A stretch of DNA of 64,000 nt from Streptomyces sp. NRRL S-455 (GTDB lineage Bacteria > Actinomycetota > Actinomycetes > Streptomycetales > Streptomycetaceae): the NCBI RefSeq assembly GCF_000717875.1, contig NZ_JOCT01000004.1, positions 434,001 to 498,000 on the forward strand, written 5' to 3'. Below, one piece after another: positions 1 to 11,611 of this stretch; position 1 is the stretch's first letter, and every line of letters starts with the position of its first letter. Below the pieces are notes generated by a model. The model saw only the letters and a program-made list of their open reading frames with translations, had not been told where the DNA came from and searched no databases. A program made the translations under genes and the position numbers.

Positions 1-440
1 TGCACGACGACGCTGTGGATGTCGGTCGAGCCCGCGTCCACGACGCGGCCGGGAGCCTCGCCCGCGACCAGGTCGGCGAAGTAGCGGAAGGCGTCGGCGA
101 CACAGTCGATGTCGACACGGCCCTCCTCGACGGTCTTGCCCGCGTCCTGGGCCTCCAGCCGGCCGAGCCGCTCGCGGTCACGGACCAGCAGGTCGGCGAC
201 GCGGCGCAGCAGCGCGGCCCGCTCGGCGACGGGGGTGCGCGGCCACTCGCCCTCGTCGAAGGCCTGCCGGGCGGCGGCGACCGCCAGGTCGGTGTCCTTC
301 TCGTCACCCTCCGCGATCACGGCGAAGGGCAGGGCGTCCGCGGGGTCGAGAATCTCACGCGTGGCGCCGGAGACGGCCGCGCGCCATTCTCCTCCCGCGT
401 GGATGGTTTTACGCGCCTGAAGTTCGGTACTTTCCGCCAT
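1..440 (-). CDS. Aldehyde dehydrogenase, N-terminal part (cut by window edge)
   Basis: Reverse-strand reading frame of 146 codons that begins with ATG at 440 and runs off the left end of the window. The protein begins MAESTELQARKTI and contains the segment around VAAARQAFDEGEWPRT and AERAALLRRVADLL, typical of the NAD(P)-binding N-terminal region of the aldehyde dehydrogenase superfamily. The catalytic Cys and Glu lie outside the window. The family oxidises aldehydes to acids. The mdh-proximal position and the sequence style suggest a betaine-aldehyde or gamma-aminobutyraldehyde type enzyme, but substrate cannot be fixed from this fragment. A purine-rich site (GGAACGGAAGGG) precedes the start. 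Confidence 0.88.
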   Translation of the reverse strand, partial: MAESTELQARKTIHAGGEWRAAVSGATREILDPADALPFAVIAEGDEKDTDLAVAAARQAFDEGEWPRTPVAERAALLRRVADLLVRDRERLGRLEAQDAGKTVEEGRVDIDCVADAFRYFADLVAGEAPGRVVDAGSTDIHSVVV

Positions 441-633
441 GATCGGTAATTGCCCTTCCGTTCCTGTTCAGCGCCCCCGTGTCACAGACGTGTCACCCAG
501 GAGACCGAGTTCGCCTGCCCGGGGCGCCCGGTTGCATGCGCAATCCATGGCTGAAAGTGCGCAGCGTCACTGAACATGCGGGCAAACATGGACAAACCGC
601 CCGCAAAACGGAGGGTCCGCGCCCGGTAAAGCC

Positions 634-671
634 GCAGGCTCCGTACCGGCCGGGGCCGGTACGGAGCCTGC
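634..671 (-). terminator. Terminator hairpin after mdh
   Basis: Perfect 17-bp inverted repeat (634-650 and 655-671) with a CGGG loop, 35 bases beyond the mdh stop codon. It has no T-run, as is common for Streptomyces terminators. It probably ends the mdh transcript and separates it from the aldehyde dehydrogenase gene. Confidence 0.85.
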
Positions 672-705
672 GCGGGAACGCGGAGAGTCTCCGGTCGGAC
701 GACTC

Positions 706-1788
<1,083 letters not shown>

Positions 1789-1872
1789 CTATCGCGCATC
1801 CGGGATTCCGTACGGCCAGGTCGGTGTGGCCCAGCCCACAACCTGTTCCCCCTCGCGTCCCGTGCGCACAAG

Positions 1873-1914
1873 AGGCGGCCGCCCGTCCGGGAGAGGGGGA
1901 CGAGGCGGCCGCCT
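1873..1914 (-). terminator. Terminator hairpin after the XRE/DUF2690 gene
   Basis: Two copies of the self-complementary AGGCGGCCGCC(T) block pair into a 16-bp stem (1873-1888 with 1898-1914, one bulged A) closed by a 9-base purine loop. It lies 120 bases past the stop of the upstream minus-strand gene and before the mdh promoter region. Confidence 0.65.
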
Positions 1915-2034
1915 GAGGGGATACCGACCGTGCCGGACTCCCGTGGGGGTACCGTCCGCCTGCCCCAGATTCCGGGGGGCATGCCTCCCCCTTCCGGATT
2001 TCGTCACCCGACCGGACGGGCCGGGTTCCTCCGG

Positions 2035-3333
2035 CTACCCTGTGCAGCCCTGCCCGCCGGCCGCGAGCGTCGCGCAGGCCTTGGCGTCGGCGGCGTTCTT
2101 CACGGCCACCATCGGGGTGTACGCGATCGCGTCCCCGGCCTCGGTGATGCTGCCGGTCTGCTTCGCCTTGCCCGCGCTGATCCGGACCTCGTCGCCCTGT
2201 GCCGCCTGGGTGATGCGTCCCCAGGCCGCCTTACAGGTCTCGCTGTAGCGGACTTCGACCGTCGTGGCGCCGACCGTCGCCGTCCGCGCCGTGGTCACCA
2301 GGTCACCGCTGCACCCCATGGCCTCCGCGTCCTTGCCGGTGCAGCTGTCTCCGCTGCACTTCACGCCGGGCGGCAGGTTCGGGTCGGTGGTGGCGCTCGG
2401 CGACGGGGACTTGGCGGGGCCCTTGGCCTCGTCGTCCCCTCCGCCGCCGGTGAGGTAGAACGCACCGGCGATCACGACGAGCACGCCCACGACACCCGCG
2501 AGGAACGTCGTGGTCCGCCGCTGCGCGCCCGAGCCGCCGGAGGCCCCGGAGGCCCCGGCCGGAACGGCGTCCTGCGGCGGAGCGCCGTAGGAGCCCGCCC
2601 CGGCACCTCGCGCCGGGGCAGGACCGCCGGGCGCCCCGGCGGAGGTCTTGGGCCCCGAACCGGTCTCGGTGCCCGTGCCGCTGCCGGAGCCGCTGCCGGA
2701 CCCCGTATCCCGTCGGCCTGTGGGCGACGGGCCCTTGTACCCGGCCAGCCCCCACGAGTTGACCTCGGTCGCGCCGGCCCGGCCGCCGTCCTCCCGCGCA
2801 CCGCCCGTGGTGGAGTCCTGCACCTCGGGGGCGGTCGGCTGCGGTGGCACCGTCGGGGAGACGCCGGCCGGGCCCGCGATGCCCGGCGTGACCGTGGCAC
2901 TGCCGATCCGGCGGGCCGGCTTGCCGCCGCCCGCGGAGGCCGATCTGCCCTCTCCCTGGGAGCCGGACGAGCCGCCGCCGAAGTCCTGCCCGCCGAACTC
3001 CCCGAGCGCGGCACGCGCCTGGGAGATCCGTATGGCCTCCATCGTCATGTCGTGCCGCATCTCCGAGCGGCTCCAGGCGCGCTCGGCGAGCTCCCACATG
3101 GTGGTCAGGTGCACCGGGTTGGTCCCGGTGACCTCGGCCAGGGCGACGATCGCGCCCTTGGGCGCGAGCAGCCGGCCGTTCAGATAGCGCTCCCAGGACG
3201 TCTTGCTGTATCCCGTGCGGTCCGCCACCGACGCGATGCTCAGACCGCTGCGGTCCACGAGCCTGCGCAACTGGCTGGTGAACTCCCTGATCTGCGGATC
3301 GAGCTCATCCGGCAAGGCCTTCCAACGAGGCAT
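2035..3333 (-). CDS. XRE-type DNA-binding membrane protein with DUF2690 domain
   Basis: Predicted 432-residue regulator of unknown role. An N-terminal helix-turn-helix (about residues 17-75, with RTGYSKTSWERYLNGR as the recognition region) is followed by a long Gly/Ser/Pro/Thr-rich linker, one membrane segment (about 272-292, FLAGVVGVLVVIAGAFYL) and an extracellular C-terminal domain with four or more cysteines (CSGDSCTGKDAEAMGC), the DUF2690 pattern. The layout, cytoplasmic DNA-binding head plus extracytoplasmic sensor-like tail, suggests a one-component membrane-bound regulator. That role is inferred. The start is well supported: ATG at 3333 follows a very strong GGGGGGAAG site. Confidence 0.85.
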   Translation of the reverse strand: MPRWKALPDELDPQIREFTSQLRRLVDRSGLSIASVADRTGYSKTSWERYLNGRLLAPKGAIVALAEVTGTNPVHLTTMWELAERAWSRSEMRHDMTMEAIRISQARAALGEFGGQDFGGGSSGSQGEGRSASAGGGKPARRIGSATVTPGIAGPAGVSPTVPPQPTAPEVQDSTTGGAREDGGRAGATEVNSWGLAGYKGPSPTGRRDTGSGSGSGSGTGTETGSGPKTSAGAPGGPAPARGAGAGSYGAPPQDAVPAGASGASGGSGAQRRTTTFLAGVVGVLVVIAGAFYLTGGGGDDEAKGPAKSPSPSATTDPNLPPGVKCSGDSCTGKDAEAMGCSGDLVTTARTATVGATTVEVRYSETCKAAWGRITQAAQGDEVRISAGKAKQTGSITEAGDAIAYTPMVAVKNAADAKACATLAAGGQGCTG

Positions 3334-3655
3334 TGCTTCCCCCCTCTTCCCCCCGGTTCGTGCTGTTATTTCCCGCGCTGTTCGCCCCGCGCGCCGGCGG
3401 CCTTGGCCGAGTCCCCGTTCTGGCTACCCACAGGGATGCGCACACTCAGGATCTCAGTTCCCTGACGAGGGGCGCACAGAAGCGTGGTGACCGCGCGCGA
3501 TACACCCTGGACCGTCCCGATTGTCCACGCCACTCCCCTTGTCGCACCACTTTGTGCGGAATCAGGCAGGGGACGTTCCGGAACTGTCACTTCCGTGCCA
3601 CAGCGTACTGACAGGCGTTGAGCAGGACGTTCGCGGTCCACGAGGGTGGGGCGTG
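3334..3655. other. Intergenic stretch without a visible gene
   Basis: This gap lies upstream of the XRE/DUF2690 gene and downstream of the DUF3017 gene terminator. It should hold the promoter of the XRE/DUF2690 gene. The reading frames here are short and lack ribosome sites or recognisable protein features. I see no RNA gene. Confidence 0.5.
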
Positions 3656-3697
3656 ACGGTGGTCCGTCCTCCCTCGGGGGAGGGGACGGACCACCGT
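3656..3697 (-). terminator. Terminator hairpin after the folD-DUF3017 operon
   Basis: Perfect 14-bp stem ACGGTGGTCCGTCC / GGACGGACCACCGT (3656-3669 and 3684-3697), with further pairing inside the loop. It begins four bases beyond the stop codon of the DUF3017 gene. Confidence 0.88.
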
Positions 3698-3701
3698 TAG
3701 C

Positions 3702-4436
3702 TCATTCGTTCGTGACGGTGAAGTGCAGCGTGTCCTTCAGGAACGGGAGCCGTAGCCAGGGCTCGGGCTGTGCCATCAGCGCCAGCATGACGATCACCAG
3801 GCCCAGCACGGCGTACGTGACGATGTCCGTGAAGCGGGAGCGGACGGCGAGCATGCCGACGTCCGGAAGCAGCCAGCGCAGCGCGCCACCGCCCAGCAGT
3901 GCGACACCGATCATCAGCGTCCCGATCCGGAACTGCCCGAACGCGGTCACCAGCAGCCCGAGTCCGACCAGCCCCAGCACGGCGAGCACGGGCCACTGCC
4001 GGGCCGGTGCGGGCGCGTGCTCGGACGCCGCCCGGCCACCGCCCTCGGGTCGCGCGGTGTCCTTGGTGAACAGCGGAAACCGCCGAGTGACCCGCCGCGG
4101 CCGCCCCTCGGCATCGGGAGCGCTGACGGGATCCCGGACGGTGAGATCCTCGGGGGCCTCCTGGGCCTCCGGGACGTCCGGGCCATCCGGGGCGTCGGGG
4201 GCATCCGAGGGATCCGAGGCGGCCTGCCCGTCCTGAGCGCCCCCGCGACCGGCAGCGCTCCGGAGGCTCTGGGTGCTCTGCGCGGTCCCGGCGTGCGCGG
4301 TTCTGGTGCTCGGAGTTCCCTGCGCGGCCCCGGCGCTCCGGGCGGCCTCCGTGCTCTGCGCGCCCTGCGCCGCGCTCGGAGTGCTCCGGCCGCCCGGGGT
4401 GCTCCCGGCGCCCGCGGCGTTCCGCTCAGCCGACAC
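3702..4436 (-). CDS. DUF3017 membrane protein
   Basis: Predicted 244-residue protein: a long low-complexity Ala/Gly/Thr/Pro N-terminus (about 1-125), then three hydrophobic segments (around [38 protein letters not shown] and [18 protein letters not shown]) and a short charged tail. This matches the DUF3017 family of small actinobacterial membrane proteins of unknown function. The GTG start at 4436 overlaps the folD stop by 11 bases, so translation is probably coupled to folD. The true start could lie further in, because the N-terminal region is compositionally simple and poorly constrained. Confidence 0.85.
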   Translation of the reverse strand: MSAERNAAGAGSTPGGRSTPSAAQGAQSTEAARSAGAAQGTPSTRTAHAGTAQSTQSLRSAAGRGGAQDGQAASDPSDAPDAPDGPDVPEAQEAPEDLTVRDPVSAPDAEGRPRRVTRRFPLFTKDTARPEGGGRAASEHAPAPARQWPVLAVLGLVGLGLLVTAFGQFRIGTLMIGVALLGGGALRWLLPDVGMLAVRSRFTDIVTYAVLGLVIVMLALMAQPEPWLRLPFLKDTLHFTVTNE

Positions 4437-5280
4437 TGCGCTCCGCCGCCTCGACCACGTTGACGAGCAGCTGGGCGCGGGTCATCGGGCCGACCCCGCC
4501 GGGGTTCGGGGAGATGAAGCCGGCGACCTCGGCCACGTCGGGATGGACGTCGCCCACGATCTTGCCCTCGGCACTGCGGGAGACACCGACGTCGAGGACG
4601 GCCGCGCCCGGCTTGACGTCCTCGGCGCGGATCAGATGGGCGGAACCGGCCGCGGCGACGATGATGTCCGCGCGCTTCAGGTGCGCCGACAGGTCGCGCG
4701 TGCCAGTGTGGCACTGGGTCACGGTCGCGTTCTCGCTGCGGCGCGTGAGCAGCAGCGGCATCGGGCGGCCGATGGTCACGCCACGTCCGACGACCACGAC
4801 TTCGGCGCCCTTGATCTCCACGCCGTACTGGCGGAGGAGGGTGAGGACGCCGTTGGGGGTGCAGGGGAGCGGGGCCGGCTCGTTGAGGACCAGGCGCCCG
4901 AGGTTCATCGGGTGCAGTCCGTCCGCGTCCTTGTCCGGGTCCATCAGCTCGAGGATGCGGTTCTCGTCGATGCCCCGGGGCAACGGCAGTTGGACGATGT
5001 AACCCGTGCAGGCCGGGTCCTCGTTCAGCTCGCGCACGACCGCCTCGATCTCCTCCTGCGTGGCGGTGGCGGGCAGCTCGCGCTGGATGGAGGCGATGCC
5101 GACCTGCGCGCAGTCGCGGTGCTTGCCGGCGACGTACTTCTGACTGCCGGGGTCGTCCCCGACCAGGATCGTGCCGAGGCCGGGCGTGACGCCCTTCTCC
5201 TTCAGCGCCGCCACGCGGGCGGTCAGATCGGACTTGATCGCGGCTGCGGTGGCCTTGCCATCGAGAATCTGGGCGGTCAT
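4426..5280 (-). CDS. folD: Methylenetetrahydrofolate dehydrogenase / cyclohydrolase
   Basis: Predicted 284-residue bifunctional FolD, which converts 5,10-methylene-THF to 10-formyl-THF in two steps and feeds purine and formyl-Met synthesis. Diagnostic segments include [17 protein letters not shown] with the catalytic Lys, [14 protein letters not shown], the Rossmann segment [12 protein letters not shown] and the C-terminal [15 protein letters not shown]. The start is taken at [14 protein letters not shown] (5280), where homology begins; the open frame runs on to 5397. It forms an operon with the overlapping DUF3017 gene. The purine genes purN-purH lie close by, which fits a shared one-carbon role. 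Confidence 0.97.
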   Translation of the reverse strand: MTAQILDGKATAAAIKSDLTARVAALKEKGVTPGLGTILVGDDPGSQKYVAGKHRDCAQVGIASIQRELPATATQEEIEAVVRELNEDPACTGYIVQLPLPRGIDENRILELMDPDKDADGLHPMNLGRLVLNEPAPLPCTPNGVLTLLRQYGVEIKGAEVVVVGRGVTIGRPMPLLLTRRSENATVTQCHTGTRDLSAHLKRADIIVAAAGSAHLIRAEDVKPGAAVLDVGVSRSAEGKIVGDVHPDVAEVAGFISPNPGGVGPMTRAQLLVNVVEAAERSVG

Positions 5281-5543
5281 GGGACCCATCCTCGCGGAGA
5301 CCTGCCCGTGGATCCAATCCGGGGCCCCGGCGGCATCCGGGACATCAGTCGGCCCGTATCCATCCATGATCGACGATGTTGCACTTGCACAACACATAGT
5401 GAGCGCCGCTGGACAAATAAGCCGGACCTAAAGAACGATGAACGGCGCAGTGCCGCGGGCAGTGCCGGGGGGACGAACCGCATAAGTGAACCTTTCCTCC
5501 GAACGTGCCGCGCGTCGTCCCCGTCAACGGAGGAAACACCGCC

Positions 5544-6269
5544 ATGAGTTTCGGCGATCCCAACAACCCGTACGGCCCCCCGCAGGGCCAGCAGCCCGGT
5601 TATCCCCAGGGCCAGCAGCCCGGCTACCCCCAGGCACCGCAGCCCGGTTACGGCTACCCCCAGCAGGGCGCCCCGCAGGGGCAGCCCGGCTACGGCTACC
5701 CCCAGGCCCCGCAGGGCGTGCCGCCGCAGCAGGGCTACGGCTACCCCCAGGGGCCGGGCGGCTACCCGGGCGGGCCCGGCGTCCCCAACGTGGCCTCGAT
5801 GGGCCGACGCTTGGGCGCCCGCCTGATCGACGGCGTGGTCTTCGGCGTCATCTACTTCATCCTGGCCGCCATCGGCGTCGCCGGTTCCATCGGCGCGGCG
5901 CAGGACTGCGACCCGTCCGCCGCCGACTACAACACCTGCATCAACGACGCCAGCTCGAGCATCGCGGCCTCGTTCGGCGCCGTGATCGGTGTCCTCGCGC
6001 TCGTGGGCCTGCTCTACGAGTGGCTGATGACCGGTCTGGTGGGCGCCACCCTCGGCAAGCTCGCCGTCGGCCTGCGCGTCGTGAAGGTGGACACCGGCCA
6101 GAAGCCCGGCCTGGGCTCCTCGTTCATCCGCTGGATCATCCCGATGGTCGGCAGCTTCCTCTGCGGCATCGGCCAGCTCCTGGTCTATCTGTCCCCGTTC
6201 TGGGACAAGTCGGGCCGCCAGCAGGGCTGGCACGACAAGGCCGCGAGCACGATGGTCATCAAGAACTGA
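5544..6269 (+). CDS. RDD-family membrane protein with Gly/Pro/Tyr/Gln-rich N-terminus
   Basis: Predicted 241-residue membrane protein. Residues 1-85 are repeats of the type QPGYPQ / GYGYPQ, a disordered cytosolic tail common in actinobacterial RDD and Tim44-type proteins. The RDD domain follows, beginning [20 protein letters not shown] with its Arg-Asp signature, then three membrane segments and [14 protein letters not shown]. Function of the family is uncertain; some members have been linked to ion transport. The ATG at 5544 has an excellent GGAGGAA site nine bases upstream. The 263-base gap to folD carries a direct repeat TTGCAC TTGCAC at 5379-5390 of unknown meaning. Confidence 0.9.
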   Translation: MSFGDPNNPYGPPQGQQPGYPQGQQPGYPQAPQPGYGYPQQGAPQGQPGYGYPQAPQGVPPQQGYGYPQGPGGYPGGPGVPNVASMGRRLGARLIDGVVFGVIYFILAAIGVAGSIGAAQDCDPSAADYNTCINDASSSIAASFGAVIGVLALVGLLYEWLMTGLVGATLGKLAVGLRVVKVDTGQKPGLGSSFIRWIIPMVGSFLCGIGQLLVYLSPFWDKSGRQQGWHDKAASTMVIKN

Positions 6270-6357
6270 CGCTGACCCACCAGGACCCCTACGAAACCCG
6301 CCCCGCCCGCCGGCCGGTTCGGGAACGACACCTTGTCGGCTCAAGCGGTGACGACGT

Positions 6358-6400
6358 GATGCCGTACCGGAAGCGCCAGGAGCGCCCCCGGTACGGCATC
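6358..6400. terminator. Bidirectional terminator between RDD gene and purH
   Basis: Perfect 13-bp stem GATGCCGTACCGG / CCGGTACGGCATC (6358-6370 and 6388-6400), with a further GCGC pairing in the loop. It sits between two converging genes and can serve both. Confidence 0.85.
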
Positions 6401-6417
6401 GGCGTGCGGCACCGGCG

Positions 6418-8004
6418 TCAGTGGAAGAAGTGGCGCGTGCCGGTGAAGTACATGGTGATACCGGCCTTCTGCGCGGCCTCCACGACCAGTTCGTCACGGA
6501 CCGAACCGCCGGGCTGCACGATGGCCTTGACGCCCGCGGCCCCCAGGACGTCGATGTTGTCGGGGAACGGGAAGAACGCGTCGGACGCGACGTACGAGCC
6601 CCGGGCCCGCTCCTCCCCGGCCCGCTCCACCGCCAGCTTGCAGGAGTCGACGCGGTTGACCTGGCCCATGCCGACGCCGACCGAGGCGCCGTCCTTGGCG
6701 AGCAGGATCGCGTTGGACTTCACCGCCCGGCAGGCCTTCCACGCGAAGGCGAGTTCCGCCAGCTCCTCGGCGCTCAGCGCCTCACCGGTCGCCAGCGTCC
6801 AGTTGGCCGGGTCGTCGCCGTCGGCCTGCAGCCGGTCGGTGACCTGAAGCAGCGCGCCGCCGTCGATCGGCTTGACCTCGACCGGGGCGGAGGGCCCGTC
6901 GGGGCAGCGCAGCACCCGGATGTTCTTCTTCTTGGTGAGGGCCTCCAGGGCGCCGTCCTCGTAGTCCGGCGCGACGATGACCTCGGTGAAGATCTCCGCG
7001 ACCTGCTCGGCCATCTCCTTGCTGACCGGCCGGTTGACGGCGATCACACCGCCGAACGCCGACAGCGGGTCACAGGCGTGCGCCTTGCGGTGCGCCTCGG
7101 CGACGTCCGCGCCGATCGCGATACCGCAGGGGTTGGCGTGCTTGATGATCGCGACGGCCGGCTCGGCGTGGTCGTACGCGGCACGGCGGGCGGCGTCCGT
7201 GTCCGTGTAGTTGTTGTACGACATCTCCTTGCCGTGCAGCTGCTCGGCCTCGGCGAGGCCGCCGCCCGCGGCGGAGCCGCTCATCGATGCTGTCGAGACG
7301 TAGAGGGCGGCCGGCTGGTGCGGGTTCTCGCCGTAGCGCAGGGTGTGCTCGCGCTCCCAGGTGGCGCCGAGGAAGTCGGGGAACGGCGACTCGTCGACCG
7401 GCGCGTAGGAGGAGGCGAACCAGGAGGCGACGGCGACGTCGTAGGCGGCCGTGTGCTGGAAGGCCTCGGCGGCGAGCCGCTTGCGGGTGGCGAGGTCGAA
7501 GCCGCCGCTCTGCACGGCCTTGAGGACGTCGGCGTACCGGGCCGGGCTGGTGACGACCGCGACCGAAGGGTGGTTCTTGGCGGCCGCCCGGACCATCGAC
7601 GGCCCGCCGATGTCGATCTGCTCCACGCACTCGTCGGGCGAGGCGCCGGAGGCGACGGTCTCGCGGAACGGGTAGAGGTTGACCACGACGAGGTCGAACG
7701 GCTCGACACCCAGCTCGGCGAGCTGCCGCTGGTGGTCCTCCAGGCGCAGGTCGGCGAGGATGCCGGCGTGGACCCGGGGGTGCAGGGTCTTGACGCGGCC
7801 GTCCAGGCACTCGGGGAAGCCGGTGAGCTCCTCGACCTTGGTGACGGGGACGCCGGCAGCGGCGATCTTCGCGGCCGTGGAACCGGTGGAGACGAGCTCG
7901 ACCCCGGCCTCGTGGAGCCCGCGCGCGAGCTCCTCGAGCCCGGTCTTGTCGTAGACGCTGACGAGCGCCCGGCGAAGGGGCCGCTTGTTGCTCTCGGCGG
8001 TCAC
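6418..8004 (-). CDS. purH: Bifunctional AICAR transformylase / IMP cyclohydrolase
   Basis: Predicted 528-residue PurH, performing the last two steps of IMP synthesis: 10-formyl-THF-dependent formylation of AICAR, then ring closure. The N-terminal MGS-like cyclohydrolase domain starts [18 protein letters not shown] and has the segment [10 protein letters not shown]. The transformylase domain carries the [11 protein letters not shown] motif and ends [20 protein letters not shown] start at 8004 overlaps the purN stop in a GTGA arrangement, so the two purine genes form one translationally coupled operon. Confidence 0.97.
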   Translation of the reverse strand: MTAESNKRPLRRALVSVYDKTGLEELARGLHEAGVELVSTGSTAAKIAAAGVPVTKVEELTGFPECLDGRVKTLHPRVHAGILADLRLEDHQRQLAELGVEPFDLVVVNLYPFRETVASGASPDECVEQIDIGGPSMVRAAAKNHPSVAVVTSPARYADVLKAVQSGGFDLATRKRLAAEAFQHTAAYDVAVASWFASSYAPVDESPFPDFLGATWEREHTLRYGENPHQPAALYVSTASMSGSAAGGGLAEAEQLHGKEMSYNNYTDTDAARRAAYDHAEPAVAIIKHANPCGIAIGADVAEAHRKAHACDPLSAFGGVIAVNRPVSKEMAEQVAEIFTEVIVAPDYEDGALEALTKKKNIRVLRCPDGPSAPVEVKPIDGGALLQVTDRLQADGDDPANWTLATGEALSAEELAELAFAWKACRAVKSNAILLAKDGASVGVGMGQVNRVDSCKLAVERAGEERARGSYVASDAFFPFPDNIDVLGAAGVKAIVQPGGSVRDELVVEAAQKAGITMYFTGTRHFFH

Positions 8005-8639
8005 TGGATAACTACCTTTCGTCCCTCAATGCGATAGCCGTTGCGGGCGAGCCGCCCCACGACCTCGACGAGCAGCCTTCGCTCGACTTCCTTGATGCGC
8101 TCGTGCAGAGCGCTCTCGTCGTCCTCGTCCCGGACCTCCACCACGCCCTGCGCGATGATCGGTCCGGTGTCGACGCCGTCGTCGACGAAGTGGACGGTGC
8201 AGCCGGTGACCTTGGCGCCGTACGCGAGCGCGTCCCGCACGCCGTGGGCCCCCGGGAAACTGGGCAGCAGGGCGGGGTGGGTGTTGACGAACCGTCCGCC
8301 GAACCGCGCGAGGAACTCCTTGCCGACGATCTTCATGAACCCGGCGGAGACCACGAGGTCGGGCTCGAACGCGGCGACGGCCTCGGCGAGCGCGGCGTCC
8401 CACTCCTCGCGGCTGCCGTGGTCCTTGACCTTGCAGACGAAGGTCGGCAGTCCGGCGCGCTCGGCGCGGGCCAGTCCCTCGATGCCCTCGCGGTCGGCGC
8501 CGACGGCCACGACCTCGGCCCCGTACGCCTGCGCGCCGACGGCGGCGATCTCGTCGAGCAGCGCCTGCAGGTTGGTGCCGGATCCGGAGACCAGCACGAC
8601 GAGGCGCTTGGCGCGCGGGGCCACGGGCTTGGCGGCCAC
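8001..8639 (-). CDS. purN: Phosphoribosylglycinamide formyltransferase
   Basis: Predicted 212-residue GAR transformylase, which transfers a formyl group from 10-formyl-THF in step three of purine synthesis. Seen: the phosphate-binding loop [14 protein letters not shown] near the N-terminus, the catalytic segment [17 protein letters not shown] (Asn and His), and [16 protein letters not shown] with the catalytic Asp. I place the start at GTG 8639 ([13 protein letters not shown]) because homology begins there and an AGAAAGG site lies upstream. An ATG at 8705 would add 22 residues without family support. It is the first gene of the purN-purH operon. Confidence 0.93.
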   Translation of the reverse strand: MAAKPVAPRAKRLVVLVSGSGTNLQALLDEIAAVGAQAYGAEVVAVGADREGIEGLARAERAGLPTFVCKVKDHGSREEWDAALAEAVAAFEPDLVVSAGFMKIVGKEFLARFGGRFVNTHPALLPSFPGAHGVRDALAYGAKVTGCTVHFVDDGVDTGPIIAQGVVEVRDEDDESALHERIKEVERRLLVEVVGRLARNGYRIEGRKVVIQ

Positions 8640-8697
8640 GGTGGTGGGCCTTTCTCGGGGAAGCTTGTGTCCAGGCGGCCGACCCCTGGCGTTTTGT

Positions 8698-8713
8698 GCA
8701 TTCATACGAATGC
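8698..8713. promoter_or_regulatory. Short palindrome upstream of purN
   Basis: Inverted repeat GCATTC-ATAC-GAATGC, 59-74 bases before the chosen purN start, in the 321-base gap between the divergent purN gene and the next plus-strand gene (8640-8960). It is a candidate operator or promoter element. No regulator can be named. Nothing else is clear in this gap. Confidence 0.35.
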
Positions 8714-8960
8714 TTCGCGCCCCCGGATACGGGGAAGCCTACGAACCGGTCGACCGTCAGCAACGATACCGGCACACCGGGCGGCCCCCACGGGACGGGG
8801 GCGTGGCCGGAAGGTAGCGTCTGGGCGGTGCCGGTTCGGGAACGCCGTCCGGACGTGGTGCGTTCAGGAGATGACGGACCCGGAATCCGACACCGTGCAG
8901 TCCTGTCCACTCAGTCCCACTCAGCTCAGTCCTACTCACCAACGGGAAGACGCTCACTTG

Positions 8961-9728
8961 ATGCCGGACCGCAGCCTGCGACTCCTCACGTTCCCCCCGC
9001 TGTCGGCACAGGGAGGGGAGCGCGGCAGCGTGCTGCTGCGGGAGCGCCCCAGCTCACCGCCCGACGCGCCTTCGGGCGGTGACGGGCGGACTGGCGGATC
9101 CCAGGACGACAACCCCTTCGCCCCGCCGCCCGAGGGCACCCCGGACCGGCCCTGGCAACCACGGCACCCGTCGGGCGACGACTCCCAGAACGACGACGAG
9201 CGCGACCGCTCTCCGTGGGGCAGTCAGTGGAGCGACCGGCAGCCCGGCCGCTCCCCCGGCGGCTTCGGCGAGCGCCCCCGCGGCGGCCCCCAGGGACAGG
9301 GCGGCCCCAAGGGCGGCCAGAACCCGCGCTGGGACCCCGCGGACCCCGCGCAGCGCCGCGCGCGCTACGCCCTGCTGTCGGGCATGTGGGCCTTCTTCTT
9401 CGCCCTCTTCAGCTGGCCCTACGTGGCACTGCTGCTCGGCGCGCTCGCCCTCTACTGGGGCATCAGCTCCCTGCGCGCCAAGCCCCGCAGGGCCGACCCC
9501 GACTCCCCGGCCCCCGAGCAGCCGGGCCGCCCTCCGACGACGGCTGCGGTGAGCGGCCTGGTCACGGCGTCCCTGGCGATCACCCTGGTCGCCGCGACCT
9601 TCACGGCGCAGCTGGTCTACCGCGACTACTACACGTGCATGAACGACGCCCTCACCAACCAGGCCAAGCAGTCCTGCACGGATCTTCTGCCGAAGGAGCT
9701 GCGGGGGTTCCTGGGGAAGAACGGCTGA
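8961..9728 (+). CDS. Small membrane protein with disordered N-terminus, DUF4190-like
   Basis: Predicted 255-residue protein of unknown function. About 135 residues rich in Asp, Pro, Gly, Arg and Gln lead to two membrane segments ([31 protein letters not shown] region, then [20 protein letters not shown]), followed by [20 protein letters not shown], a Cys-containing outer segment. The two-helix arrangement resembles DUF4190-type actinobacterial proteins. The start is uncertain: ATG 8961 is used here. An in-frame ATG at 8871 sits directly against AGGAG, too close for a normal site, and would add 30 residues. Confidence 0.75.
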   Translation: MPDRSLRLLTFPPLSAQGGERGSVLLRERPSSPPDAPSGGDGRTGGSQDDNPFAPPPEGTPDRPWQPRHPSGDDSQNDDERDRSPWGSQWSDRQPGRSPGGFGERPRGGPQGQGGPKGGQNPRWDPADPAQRRARYALLSGMWAFFFALFSWPYVALLLGALALYWGISSLRAKPRRADPDSPAPEQPGRPPTTAAVSGLVTASLAITLVAATFTAQLVYRDYYTCMNDALTNQAKQSCTDLLPKELRGFLGKNG

Positions 9729-9745
9729 CGGTTCCCGCTGCTGCC

Positions 9746-11515
9746 TCACGGGCCGTCCGGATTCAGGGTGCTGTCCGGGCGGATTGTTGAGTCGTTCCAC
9801 CGGTGTTCCTCGGTGTCCGGCGGGACGTCATGGGGCTCGCCGGGCGGGACGGTCGGCAGGAAGTCGTACGGTTCGTACCCGGTGTCGTCCCGGTCCCGGT
9901 GGCCGTACAGGACGTCGTGGTCGAGGGGGGCGAAGGGGACGTAGGGTTCGTCCGGCGCGGCGTTCGAGGTCGTCGTTTTCGCACCCCGCCCGGTACGCGA
10001 GGCGCCGGTCTCGCCGGCCCGGGCGAGCCCGGTGCGCGTGAACCAGCCGTGGCCGAGTCCTGAGCCCTTCCGCGGCCGCCGGCCCTGGTGGGCCCTCTTT
10101 TCTGGCGTCTGCTCCCGCTGCCTGCCGGCCGCCGACCCCTCCACCCCGGGCGTCCGGCACCGCCAGGCCCGTACGGCCACCGCGGTCGGGACGGCCACCA
10201 GCAGCAGCCAGGCCAGCGCCGCCGCCCCCACCTGCCACCACACCGGTCCGAAGCGGGCCAGTGCGGCGCCCCCGAGCGGGCCGCCCGAGAGTGCGGCGAG
10301 ACCGGTGAGCAGGGCCGCGCACAGGACCGCGGCCACTGCGGCCGCACGGGCGGTGCGCCCCGCCGACCAGACGACGCCCCGCCCGCGGCCCGGGCTCGTC
10401 CCACCGCGCTCCCCCAGGACCGCTCCCCGCGCCACGACCCGGCCGACCACCACCCCGGCGATCACCGGCACGACTCCGGCCATCCAGTGCACCGGCCGCC
10501 CCTCACCCGCCTCCGGCACCGCCGCCAGCAGCGGAAACGGTGGCAGGAACAGGGCCGGTGCGGAGGACAGAGGGCTGACGACGTGCCCGGCACCGAGGGC
10601 GAATCCGGGCCCGAGGGCGTAGGCGGCGCCCCACACCGCCGCGTTCGGCACCAGGGCCGCACACAACAGCAGTACCGCGAACCGCCCCGACCAGCCCTCC
10701 GTCAGCCGGAGCAAAGCCTCGTGGGCCGTCGCACCGTGGCCCACCAGCGACACGGCCACCAGCAGAGCGCCGCCCCCGAGGAACACGGCGAGCCCGGCCG
10801 CCGCGGCCCGGGTGGCGACACCGGGGCGTCCGTCCGGGCCGAGGAGCAGCGGCCGTACACCCACCGGCAGCACGTCCAGCAGTCGCCGCAGCGGCCCGCC
10901 CGGACGGCCGTACGCCGCCCACACACCCGCCCCCGCCGCCACGACGGCGACCAGCGGCACCCACACCCCCACCCACACCCACGACGGCCGCAGCGGGCCG
11001 CCGGCGGCGTACAGGGCGGCGGGCGCGGCGACGGCGAGATAGCCGAGGACGACGCCCGCCCACGCCGTACGGGCGGAGGCCGGTGCCGGCCCCGCGACCA
11101 CGTCGACGACCTCGACCTCCTCTTCGAAGCCCTTGTCGCCGTCCCCCGGCCCGCCGTCCGCCGTGTCCCGGGCCGCCCGGTGCAGCAGCCAGACCGGCAG
11201 TGCCAGGAGCAGCAGGGGCGGTACGCCCACGGGGGCGGGCACGCCGGAGAGCGTGTCGGTGCGGACCAGCTCGGCTCCGTGCGCCAGGAGCCACAGCGCC
11301 GCCGCCACGTGCAGGGCCCCGCCGGGTCCGCTGTCGGGATACGGCGAGGTGATCCACAGCATCATCACCGGTACGGCGAACGACGCGAGCCCCAGGCCCG
11401 CCGCGACCGCGCCACCCACGAGGGCGTCGGCCAGTCCGGGCGAACGGTCGCGCAGCCGGTTGAGGAGGGGCGACGGCGAACGACGGCGAGCGGTCATCTC
11501 GATCACGACCACCAT
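9746..11515 (-). CDS. Multi-pass membrane protein, DUF6350 (PerM-like)
   Basis: Predicted 589-residue integral membrane protein. About ten hydrophobic helices occupy residues 25-450, starting with [24 protein letters not shown] and followed by a conserved [24 protein letters not shown] stretch (split by a short loop). A charged, disordered cytosolic tail ends in acidic and Pro-rich sequence. It resembles the DUF6350 family, sometimes labelled cell-division protein PerM, whose role is not settled. It converges on the preceding gene (18-base gap, no obvious terminator). Start ATG 11515 or ATG 11497 ([10 protein letters not shown]) are both possible, neither with a strong ribosome site. Confidence 0.82.
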   Translation of the reverse strand: MVVVIEMTARRRSPSPLLNRLRDRSPGLADALVGGAVAAGLGLASFAVPVMMLWITSPYPDSGPGGALHVAAALWLLAHGAELVRTDTLSGVPAPVGVPPLLLLALPVWLLHRAARDTADGGPGDGDKGFEEEVEVVDVVAGPAPASARTAWAGVVLGYLAVAAPAALYAAGGPLRPSWVWVGVWVPLVAVVAAGAGVWAAYGRPGGPLRRLLDVLPVGVRPLLLGPDGRPGVATRAAAAGLAVFLGGGALLVAVSLVGHGATAHEALLRLTEGWSGRFAVLLLCAALVPNAAVWGAAYALGPGFALGAGHVVSPLSSAPALFLPPFPLLAAVPEAGEGRPVHWMAGVVPVIAGVVVGRVVARGAVLGERGGTSPGRGRGVVWSAGRTARAAAVAAVLCAALLTGLAALSGGPLGGAALARFGPVWWQVGAAALAWLLLVAVPTAVAVRAWRCRTPGVEGSAAGRQREQTPEKRAHQGRRPRKGSGLGHGWFTRTGLARAGETGASRTGRGAKTTTSNAAPDEPYVPFAPLDHDVLYGHRDRDDTGYEPYDFLPTVPPGEPHDVPPDTEEHRWNDSTIRPDSTLNPDGP

Positions 11516-11611
11516 GCTCCCAACGACACGCGCTTTCCCGTCGTAACAGCCGAACCACCGCTGTGTCGCTCAATATACGTTTATGTACTTTTCCGTACCG
11601 AGGGGCGCCCT

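Noticed and set aside
3947..5317. 456-codon minus-strand frame across folD and the DUF3017 gene
   Set aside because: Arg/Pro/Gly-rich out-of-frame shadow of folD; the folD frame has all catalytic motifs.
5379..5390. TTGCAC TTGCAC direct repeat as a promoter or operator
   Set aside because: No matching -10 at a proper distance on either strand and no known binding pattern; mentioned only in the RDD gene entry.
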